Of a DNA stretch of 64,000 bases, positions 34,775 through 41,358 are shown one piece after another. The stretch is taken from NCBI GenBank assembly GCA_026416715.1, contig JAOAEQ010000012.1, positions 30,179-94,178 of the forward strand, given 5' to 3'. The notes beneath the pieces were generated by a model. That model was not told where the DNA came from. It saw only the letters and a program-made list of their open reading frames with translations, and ran no database searches. Both the position numbers and the translations under genes were made by a program. Each line of letters starts with the position of its first letter. Positions within the stretch are counted from its first letter, which is position 1. This DNA is from a bacterium (lineage in GTDB: Bacteria > UBP4 > UBA4092 > JAOAEQ01).

Positions 34775-35188
34775 TTATAGGTCAGTTCCCATCGCAGTAA
34801 CCGTGAGTTTTCCGTGCTTAACCCCTTTCATACTAATCAGTTGGTCGGCAAACTGTTTCATTTTATTTCCCGGTCCTTTCAACGCGATAACCTCCATACA
34901 GTTACATGCTGGTAGATGCACATGCATTGACGAGATGATTAAATCTTCAAACTCATGCTGGAAATGGGTTAATTTATGCGCAATATCGCTAACCTCATGG
35001 TCATAGACGATGGTGACCGTCCCCACAACCGGAATATTGCTTAAAAACTCCTTTTGAACTAAAGAATCACGGATAAGGTCGCGAATTGCTTCTGACCGGT
35101 TAGTGTATCCTTTTTCAGCGATAAGTTTATCGAATTTCTCTAATAACTGGTTTTCAATAGAAATGCCGAATCGAATAACTGCACTCAT
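34775..35188 (-). CDS. nikR: Nickel-responsive transcriptional regulator NikR
   Basis: The 137-residue protein has an N-terminal ribbon-helix-helix domain (MSAVIRFGISIENQLLEKFD, then RSEAIRDLIRDSL) and a C-terminal ACT-like nickel domain containing the ligand set HVHLPACNCMEVIALKG, matching the His-x-His and Cys of known NikR proteins, plus an upstream His in the QHEFED helix region. NikR tetramers bind operators when nickel is abundant and repress nickel uptake or activate nickel enzymes. Its own leader contains repeated GTGTTAC boxes. It lies 57 bases downstream of the NTPase gene on the same strand. Confidence 0.95.
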   Translation of the reverse strand: MSAVIRFGISIENQLLEKFDKLIAEKGYTNRSEAIRDLIRDSLVQKEFLSNIPVVGTVTIVYDHEVSDIAHKLTHFQHEFEDLIISSMHVHLPACNCMEVIALKGPGNKMKQFADQLISMKGVKHGKLTVTAMGTDL

Positions 35189-35203
35189 ACTATTTTTTCA
35201 ATC

Positions 35204-35237
35204 GTAACACTTTAAATAAAATAGTAACACATAACAC
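35204..35237 (-). promoter_or_regulatory. Candidate NikR operator: repeated GTGTTAC half-sites
   Basis: On the minus strand the box GTGTTAC (plus strand GTAACAC) occurs at 35224-35230 and 35204-35210, 20 bases apart, plus a near copy GTGTTAT at 35231-35237. They end 16 bases before the nikR start. GTGTTAC-type half-sites resemble predicted NikR sites outside the enterobacteria, but here the copies are direct, not inverted. Autoregulation is an inference. Confidence 0.45.
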
Positions 35238-35245
35238 ACATGATG

Positions 35246-35788
35246 TCAAGAAGATTTTAGGTATTGCAAAATGAGCTCCATCATTTTATATGGTTGATTG
35301 AAAATAGTAAACTCTTGATTCGGATATAAACAACAGACTGGTTCAACCAGCGAATCGCGAACGACTAAGATTAATTGATACGAAAGTTTCTTATGCCCAA
35401 GCAAGATTTTATCTAATATCCGGCGGAATCCTTGTTCTTGGAGTTCAAGAGGACCGACTTCATCAATAAACATAATCTCTACCTTATTTCGCTGTGCTCG
35501 TTCAATTTGCTGAATACAAAATTGTATCCCATCATGAAAAATAAACCATTCTCCAATGGAGATACCTGATTGTGCAGGAAGTGGTACTAACGTTTGAAGT
35601 CGAGCGAATGGGTGTGATTGCCGGGTCAGCAGACAATACGTGTCCGTTCCGATCTTTTGTCCTCGTTTGATAACCGGTAGATTGATAACTCCGCCGATAT
35701 GTATATGTTGTTCTGATAAGTGCTGAGCAATTTGATAGAGAGCGGTTGATTTCCCACTATTGATCGGTCCAGAAATGATTATCGGCAT
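35246..35788 (-). CDS. THEP1-like nucleoside-triphosphatase
   Basis: From the ATG at 35788 the 180-residue product starts MPIIISGPINSGKSTALYQI, an early Walker A motif. IMFIDEVGPLELQEQGF is Walker B with the trailing conserved region of the THEP1/NTPase_1 family, and a basic lid segment comes near QLILVVRDSLV. These small P-loop proteins hydrolyse NTPs and are sometimes RNA- or cofactor-related; a cellular role is not settled. A TTG at 35827 would add 13 residues; I prefer the ATG because the P-loop then sits where family members have it. It follows the membrane protein gene at 35834 closely and precedes nikR, as if in one transcript. Confidence 0.8.
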   Translation of the reverse strand: MPIIISGPINSGKSTALYQIAQHLSEQHIHIGGVINLPVIKRGQKIGTDTYCLLTRQSHPFARLQTLVPLPAQSGISIGEWFIFHDGIQFCIQQIERAQRNKVEIMFIDEVGPLELQEQGFRRILDKILLGHKKLSYQLILVVRDSLVEPVCCLYPNQEFTIFNQPYKMMELILQYLKSS

Positions 35789-35833
35789 AAGAACACAGCT
35801 GGTAGCTAGAATATTGGGACAAACCAAATCTGA

Positions 35834-36499
35834 TTAATATCGAGTTAACCGCATTGTGAGTAGGAGCAGTAGTGATAATATCACGGTGCTATTCGCTGGA
35901 ATCCAGATAAATCGAGAAACCGGTTTAGTTTGCCATTCTGCTAATTTTTCACCGAGAGCAAATCCAATCGGGCAAGTGATACAAGAGAGTCCGATCGCAA
36001 CCGGTGCAAAATAAAGCGATAATGGATATTGTGTTCCCGGATATATGCAAGCAGGTATTCCCGTAACAAATTTAACCAACGGAAATAGGTTGACGGCAAC
36101 CAATGCGGTAAGTCCGCCGAGTATCGCTTGTCCATATCGTTTCGATTTCAAAGATTCATCTAATATTGCGAAGATCAATAAGAATGCAAGTGATTCAGTA
36201 AGAAAACCGAATATCGGATTTGCGACTGCGCCATGCATGAACGGCAGATGTAAAAGATATGCATCCAACAGCTTGAATCCTGTTGTGGTCAGAAAAATCA
36301 AGCCGATACTCCATACATTCCGGCTATACGCAAACGAAATCGCAAAAAAGATTATCGCTATTCCGGTCATAACTGAACCAGTAATCATATATGCGCAACT
36401 ACCACGAAGCGCCATACCCATTGCAGCTTCAAGCAAACCCCAGATTGACCCTAGCGCAAGAATAATTGGTAATTGCAATTTGATTGATTGTTTCTCCAT
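35834..36499 (-). CDS. Integral membrane protein, possible ECF S-like component
   Basis: The 221-residue protein has about six hydrophobic helices. The first (ILALGSIWGLLEAAMG) and the fourth-fifth pair (NPIFGFLTESLAFLLIFAIL, AILGGLTALVAVNLFPLVKF) contain the small residues and buried Glu typical of transporter S components or CbiM-like proteins. Two cysteines (LSCITCP) lie in a C-terminal loop. It is the first gene of the minus-strand group that continues with the THEP1-like NTPase (46-base gap) and nikR. I do not recognise the family with certainty; a nickel or cofactor uptake role is inferred only from neighbours. Confidence 0.5.
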   Translation of the reverse strand: MEKQSIKLQLPIILALGSIWGLLEAAMGMALRGSCAYMITGSVMTGIAIIFFAISFAYSRNVWSIGLIFLTTTGFKLLDAYLLHLPFMHGAVANPIFGFLTESLAFLLIFAILDESLKSKRYGQAILGGLTALVAVNLFPLVKFVTGIPACIYPGTQYPLSLYFAPVAIGLSCITCPIGFALGEKLAEWQTKPVSRFIWIPANSTVILSLLLLLTMRLTRY

Positions 36500-36712
36500 A
36501 GATGTTCTGTTGCCTCCAAAAAGTATTTTGTTTGAACGAAAATATTATAACATAAGGATTGAACAAGGAGAAAACTTTAAAACGATTTTTTCATAGGAGT
36601 AAGAAGATACATCGTTTTTCAGTTAACTTGACCCCTGTTATTAATTTAGCATAAGATATATTGGTAAATTTTGAACGTTACCTTGAGAGAATACACTGCT
36701 CGATAAAAAAAT

Positions 36713-36788
36713 CGGGGCGTAGCGCAGACCGGTTTAGCGCGCCTGCCTTGGGAGCAGGAGGTCACCAGTTCAAATCTGGTCGCCCCGA
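36713..36788 (+). tRNA. tRNA-Pro (anticodon TGG)
   Basis: The cloverleaf is complete. The acceptor stem CGGGGCG (36713-36719) pairs with CGCCCCG (36781-36787), and the discriminator is A. The anticodon arm CCTGC-CTTGGGA-GCAGG has anticodon TGG at 36749-36751 and G37. The T-arm CCAGTTCAAATCTGG closes the T-loop. The genome encodes the CCA end (36789-36791). Confidence 0.97.
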
Positions 36789-36801
36789 CCAGTATCGACC
36801 T

Positions 36802-37062
36802 ATGTCAACTGAAGAATATATACACTGGTTACAAATCGGATATCGCATTCTTCTATTTGGTGGAGCTGGATTTATCTCATTGCTAGTTATCTATACAATT
36901 CTACGAACGTTAAAAGAAGATTATCGGACACGCGGTTTCCTCGGTTTACTTATCGGTTTAATTAAACTCGCTATTTTCGTCGGGATAATCGGTATCATTG
37001 TCTTTCTAGCAATTGCAAACGATTGGTTAGGTGCAATAGATCGATTTATCGCCGGATTATAA
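36802..37062 (+). CDS. Small membrane protein (86 aa)
   Basis: The ATG at 36802 lies 11 bases after the CCA of tRNA-Pro. The 86-residue product has two membrane helices: IGYRILLFGGAGFISLLVIYTIL (about 12-34) and LGLLIGLIKLAIFVGIIGIIVFLAIA (about 50-75), separated by a short charged loop (KEDYRTRG). A reading frame can be extended upstream through the tRNA, but that is not plausible. It is probably transcribed from the tRNA promoter. Function is unknown; the GH3 gene follows 38 bases later. Confidence 0.65.
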   Translation: MSTEEYIHWLQIGYRILLFGGAGFISLLVIYTILRTLKEDYRTRGFLGLLIGLIKLAIFVGIIGIIVFLAIANDWLGAIDRFIAGL

Positions 37063-37099
37063 CCGCCTCGCAATCACATAAATCCAGTCTAACGAATTT

Positions 37100-38965
37100 A
37101 TGCGATTTAACCATTTCGGTATCTACATCTGTTGTATCTCAATACTTCTCCTATCTGATGTTGCAGAACCACATCAAACGTGCTCCGCTCTTGCTTCAGA
37201 ATCGGTTGGATCTTCCTATGAAATAAGTGAAATAGCGGATATTAAGCAAGAGGCTTTAATTCAACCTTGGAGCGGGTCTGCCCCTGCTGGACCGCCGTTA
37301 CATTCACCAGATACCGTCTGGATAGAAAACACACTTGCGGGAATGACGTTAGACGAAAAAATCGGGCAGATGATTATCGTTTGGTATAGTTCAATAGCAA
37401 ACGGGTATACGCAGATATCCGTGTTTCATGTTGGTGGATTTATTTTCAGCCAGTGGTCAGCGCAACAGGTATATAACGCAGTTTATGCGTTACAAACTAT
37501 TTCGCGTATACCCTTATGGTTTGTCGCAGACTTTGAAGCGGGTACTGGAGCGCGAATTAAAGATGGAACAACATTTCCGCTGAATATGGCGCACGGTGCA
37601 GCTGATGATACTGCGCTAGCTGAACGATGCGGGCGAATAACCGCTCGGGAAGCGCGGGCGATGGGAATCCAAGTCGGGTTTGGCCCGGTTGTCGATGTCA
37701 ATACTGAACCGTTTAATCCGATCATATCTACGCGGGCATATAGTGATGACCCAGACCGAGTAACTCGGTTAGCGAAAGCTTTTGTCGCTGGCGCGCGTGC
37801 TGAAGGTATGCTATGTACACTGAAACATTATCCTGGTCATGGTGGAACTACTGGTGATTCGCATAGTGAATTACCGGTGGTAAATCTATCATATGATGAG
37901 ATGGTTAACATCCATATCAAACCGTATGCAAACCTTTTACAGGATACAACTGTCCCCATCGATTTTATTATGACCGCTCATGTCTGGTATCCGGCATTCG
38001 ACCCTGGTTCAACCGCTTGGCCGGCAACGCTATCAACCACTGCTTTGTATAATATTCTTCGTAACCAGCTTGGATATAAAGGGATAATTATAACCGATGC
38101 GTTTACTATGTCCGGACTTCAAAATGCTGCTCCTACTCCACAAGCAACTGTATATGCTATCAAAGCGGGAGTAGATATTATCCTAATGCCACCAAATCCT
38201 ATGGATGTTTTCACCGGAATTTACAGCGCAATATCAACCGGTGAAATTACCGAAGCGCGAATTAACGAATCTGTCCGCCGCATCTTAACTGCAAAAAGTA
38301 TGGTTGGATTGCCACAAGAAGCGTATCCGCACCAGTGGATACTAGATTCAACGCTACGGCATGCAGACCATTTAGCTACTGCACGTGAAGTAGCAGAAAA
38401 ATCACTAACGTTCGTCGGCGATAGGAAGAATTCGATACCAGTTACTACTACAGACCGAGTTATGTGTATCATTCTATCCCCTACCCGAACCATCTTTTAT
38501 AACAAACCAAACACCTATTTTCTTACTCCCTTACGGAATTATTTACCCACGGTTAGCGTTCGAACTGCAAGCACAACAATTTCGGCTACTGAACGAAATC
38601 AAATTGTTGCTGATGCGAGAACCAACTTCGACAAGGTTATTCTCGCTAGTTATGATTGGTGTAGTGTGTATTCATCAAATCAACAAATGCTGGTTCGTGA
38701 GTTATGTAATCTGACAATCCCAGTTATTTATATTTCTTTTGGGAGTCCCTATCATTTACTACAATTTCAAGCGGTGGACGCGTTTCTCTGTGGATATTGT
38801 AGCCAGGAAGATGAACAAGAATGTGCAGCACGAGTGATGTGTGGTCAGGTTACGTCGTCCGCACAACTGCCGGTTAGTTTATATTGGACTTCTATTCCAC
38901 CTCAATACTGGGATTTACTTCACGAAACTAAAGAACGGAAGAACGACAAAATGGAGAAACGCTAG
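37100..38965 (+). CDS. Glycoside hydrolase family 3, beta-N-acetylhexosaminidase (NagZ-like)
   Basis: The 621-residue product has a probable signal peptide (1 to about 30; a lone Cys in MRFNHFGIYICCIS might allow lipidation). Residues about 75-420 are a GH3 TIM barrel with MTLDEKIGQMI, the KHYPGHGGTTGDSHSELP loop that in NagZ carries the catalytic His-Asp dyad, and the nucleophile Asp in IITDAFTMSGL. The second GH3 domain (about 430-610) is a Rossmann-like alpha/beta sandwich. The loop matches N-acetylglucosaminidases that release GlcNAc from peptidoglycan or chitin fragments. Together with the GH20 enzyme nearby this suggests amino-sugar polymer breakdown. No ribosome binding site is evident. 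Confidence 0.9.
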   Translation: MRFNHFGIYICCISILLLSDVAEPHQTCSALASESVGSSYEISEIADIKQEALIQPWSGSAPAGPPLHSPDTVWIENTLAGMTLDEKIGQMIIVWYSSIANGYTQISVFHVGGFIFSQWSAQQVYNAVYALQTISRIPLWFVADFEAGTGARIKDGTTFPLNMAHGAADDTALAERCGRITAREARAMGIQVGFGPVVDVNTEPFNPIISTRAYSDDPDRVTRLAKAFVAGARAEGMLCTLKHYPGHGGTTGDSHSELPVVNLSYDEMVNIHIKPYANLLQDTTVPIDFIMTAHVWYPAFDPGSTAWPATLSTTALYNILRNQLGYKGIIITDAFTMSGLQNAAPTPQATVYAIKAGVDIILMPPNPMDVFTGIYSAISTGEITEARINESVRRILTAKSMVGLPQEAYPHQWILDSTLRHADHLATAREVAEKSLTFVGDRKNSIPVTTTDRVMCIILSPTRTIFYNKPNTYFLTPLRNYLPTVSVRTASTTISATERNQIVADARTNFDKVILASYDWCSVYSSNQQMLVRELCNLTIPVIYISFGSPYHLLQFQAVDAFLCGYCSQEDEQECAARVMCGQVTSSAQLPVSLYWTSIPPQYWDLLHETKERKNDKMEKR

Positions 38966-38989
38966 TTAAATGAGAACTTGCTAAAATAA

Positions 38990-40033
38990 TTATAATGGCA
39001 GTTTAACTTCTTTACCGGTTTTCGCAGATTGATAGGTAGCCAGGATAATTTCAACTGACTTCCTACCTTCAACTCCAGAGCAATAAAGTGGTTTATTATA
39101 TCGAATCGCATCGAGCATATTCTGGATGATCCGTTCATGCCCGAGCGTAGCAATCGCTGATGGGTCAGCTATGCCGCCAATACGCATATCTTGCGACGTT
39201 TGGGTTATTTCGTTTGGGTTACCATTTTCACCTTGTACGACCCACCGTTTGATACAATGCTCTTCAATAATAATCGTTCCCAGTGCACCATGCAATGCCA
39301 ATTGCGGTATTTGCGCTGGATACGTTGAAGTAGTGCCAATAATTGTTCCGAACGCTCCGGTTTTGAAACTGACTATTGCAACCGCAGTATCTTCAACTTC
39401 AATGTGCCGCACTAAATGGTCTGCTTTTGCATATACAGTATCAATATCACCCATAATCCATTGCAGGATATCAATCCCATGAATTCCCTGATTCATTAAT
39501 GCGCCGCCACCATCGAGTGCCCAAGTACCTCGCCAGGGAGCGGAATTATAATATTCCTGCGAGCGATAATATTTTAAATATACATCACCGAGTACCATTT
39601 TCCCTAACTCACCATTGTGCACCGCTTGCCGAACTTTTTGAAATGTTTCATACGTTCGCCACTGCAGAACGATTCCGAGTTTCACGTTCGCTTGTTCTGC
39701 GGCGTTAATCATTCGGTCTATCGCTGGTAACGTTATATCCATCGGTTTCTCACAGAGAATATGCTTTCCGGATTTCGCAGCGCTAACCGCAATCTCGCTA
39801 TGGAGTCCGCTAGGAGTACAGATGCTGACAACATCAATATCCGGTCGAGTTAATAACTTATGGTAATCATCATACCATAGTGGAACATTATATTTCGTGG
39901 CAAACTGTTCTGCTTTCTCAGGTATCGTATCAGCTACGGCAATCAGTTTCGCATCTGGCGCTTTTTCAATTCCAGCGAGATGGAACACTGCCCCCATCCC
40001 GCAACCGATGATACCAAATCCTATTTCATTCAT
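38990..40033 (-). CDS. Gfo/Idh/MocA family oxidoreductase (copy 1)
   Basis: The 347-residue protein has the Rossmann N-terminus FGIIGCGMGAVFHLAGI with the dinucleotide loop. VSICTPSGLHSEIA, the EKP motif in HILCEKPMDITLPAI and the C-terminal substrate domain with GGGALMNQGIHGIDILQWIMG (conserved His) mark a typical NAD(P)-dependent sugar or inositol dehydrogenase. It is the downstream member of a tandem pair; the copy at 40163 has the same length and aligns without gaps over almost all blocks. The product is probably a cytoplasmic sugar-acid or ketosugar oxidoreductase. The exact substrate is not readable. Confidence 0.93.
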   Translation of the reverse strand: MNEIGFGIIGCGMGAVFHLAGIEKAPDAKLIAVADTIPEKAEQFATKYNVPLWYDDYHKLLTRPDIDVVSICTPSGLHSEIAVSAAKSGKHILCEKPMDITLPAIDRMINAAEQANVKLGIVLQWRTYETFQKVRQAVHNGELGKMVLGDVYLKYYRSQEYYNSAPWRGTWALDGGGALMNQGIHGIDILQWIMGDIDTVYAKADHLVRHIEVEDTAVAIVSFKTGAFGTIIGTTSTYPAQIPQLALHGALGTIIIEEHCIKRWVVQGENGNPNEITQTSQDMRIGGIADPSAIATLGHERIIQNMLDAIRYNKPLYCSGVEGRKSVEIILATYQSAKTGKEVKLPL

Positions 40034-40044
40034 AATAACATTTC

Positions 40045-40152
40045 GCCGCAGATCACTCCTTATATTATCAAAAACCTCTCTGTTAACTTTCGGTTTATGC
40101 CTTAGTTATTTCTTTATGTTTATAATCAGAATTTTCTGTGTTCATCTGCGGC
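40045..40152. repeat. Inverted-repeat spacer between the duplicated oxidoreductase genes
   Basis: GCCGCAGAT (40045-40053) and ATCTGCGGC (40144-40152) are perfect inverted ends enclosing most of the 129-base gap between the tandem Gfo/Idh genes. The right end reads like the widely seen GTTCATCTGCGGC motif of extragenic repeats. No gene is present. Confidence 0.45.
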
Positions 40153-40162
40153 TAATATGGTT

Positions 40163-41206
40163 TTACAATGGGAGTTTGATTTCTTTCTTCGTCTTAACTG
40201 ATTGATATATTGCCAAGATAATCTCAACCGACTTCCGCGCTTCCAATCCGGAGCAATATACCGGTTTATTTTCCAGCACCGCATCAATTATATTCTGGAC
40301 TCCGCGTTCATGACCGAGTGTAGCAATCGCTGCGGGGTCAGAGGTACCACCGACTTTAACAGATTCACCTTGCGGGGTTACATCCTGCGGTTTACCATCC
40401 GAACCGAGAATAACCCATTTTTTTATGGTTTGTTCCTGGAGAATAATTGTTCCGAGATCGCCATGAAACTCCAATCGGGTCTCTTCTCCCGGATAAACTG
40501 ACGTTGTGCCTTCAATCACACCAAACGCTCCGTTTTTATAGGTTAACACGGCTACCGCAGTATCTTCAACCTTAATATTACGAACCAGATGGTCAGCTTT
40601 CGCATATACGGTCGCAACATCACCCATAATCCATAGCAACAAATCAATTCCATGAACGCCTTGATTCATTAGGGCACCGCCACCATCAAGTTCCCAAGTA
40701 CCGCGCCAGCCAGCAGAATCATAATACGCTTGTGACCGATAATATTTCAAATACGCATCTCCCAATACCATCTTTCCCAATCCACCGGATTGGACGGTTT
40801 GTCGAACCTGTTGAGAAGTTTCATACGTCCGCCGTTGGAACATTACCCCGAGCTTAACATTTTTCTGTTCTACCACATCTAGCATTTTATCAATTGCCGG
40901 TAACGTTATATCAATCGGTTTCTCACATAAAATATGTTTACCAGCTTTAGCCGCTTCAATTGCTATTTCGCTATGCAATCCGCTGGGAGTACAAATGCTG
41001 ACAATATCAATATCCGGCCGTTTTAAGAGTTCTTTATAGTCGGTGTACCATGCTGGGATGTTATTATCTTTAGCGAATTTTTCAGCTTTTTCAGGAATAA
41101 TGTCGCAGACTGCAACCATTTTCGCTCCTTTCGCTTTATTTACACCGAGCAGATGAAACGGCGCAATAACTCCGCAGCCAATGATTCCATACCCTAGTTC
41201 TGGCAT
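40163..41206 (-). CDS. Gfo/Idh/MocA family oxidoreductase (copy 2)
   Basis: The 347-residue paralogue of the gene at 38990 keeps the same landmarks: YGIIGCGVIAPFHLLG, CEKPIDITLPAIDKML and ALMNQGVHGIDLLLWIMG. The two differ in many surface positions but share length, spacing of motifs and the ending KEIKLPL/KEVKLPL, so they arose by tandem duplication and then diverged, perhaps to related sugars. An AGGGGGT site precedes the ATG at 41206, unlike the copy downstream. It follows the CBM9-GH20 gene in a common direction, consistent with conversion of the released sugar. Confidence 0.93.
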   Translation of the reverse strand: MPELGYGIIGCGVIAPFHLLGVNKAKGAKMVAVCDIIPEKAEKFAKDNNIPAWYTDYKELLKRPDIDIVSICTPSGLHSEIAIEAAKAGKHILCEKPIDITLPAIDKMLDVVEQKNVKLGVMFQRRTYETSQQVRQTVQSGGLGKMVLGDAYLKYYRSQAYYDSAGWRGTWELDGGGALMNQGVHGIDLLLWIMGDVATVYAKADHLVRNIKVEDTAVAVLTYKNGAFGVIEGTTSVYPGEETRLEFHGDLGTIILQEQTIKKWVILGSDGKPQDVTPQGESVKVGGTSDPAAIATLGHERGVQNIIDAVLENKPVYCSGLEARKSVEIILAIYQSVKTKKEIKLPL

Positions 41207-41227
41207 AATTACTACCCCCTATAAAAA

Positions 41228-41355
41228 TTAAATCCGAATATCGAAATTCGAAATCCATAACAATCAGGCAATAATAAAAATATCACATAAAAAGATTTTG
41301 TTATTATTGCAAGTTATCTTTTATTTCGATATGCGATATTCGAATTTTTGATTTG
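41228..41355. repeat. Long AT-rich hairpin between GH20 and oxidoreductase genes
   Basis: Outer arms (CCGAATATCGAAATTCGAAAT from 41234 and its imperfect complement near 41330-41350) enclose a perfect inner pair GCAATAATAA (41268-41277) and TTATTATTGC (41301-41310). It is an extragenic inverted repeat between two minus-strand genes; it may terminate the GH20 transcript or be a mobile mini-element. Confidence 0.5.
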
Positions 41356-41358
41356 GTT

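Noticed and set aside
36661-36801. N-terminal extension of the small membrane protein
   Set aside because: It would translate the whole tRNA-Pro; the ATG at 36802 gives a clean two-helix protein.
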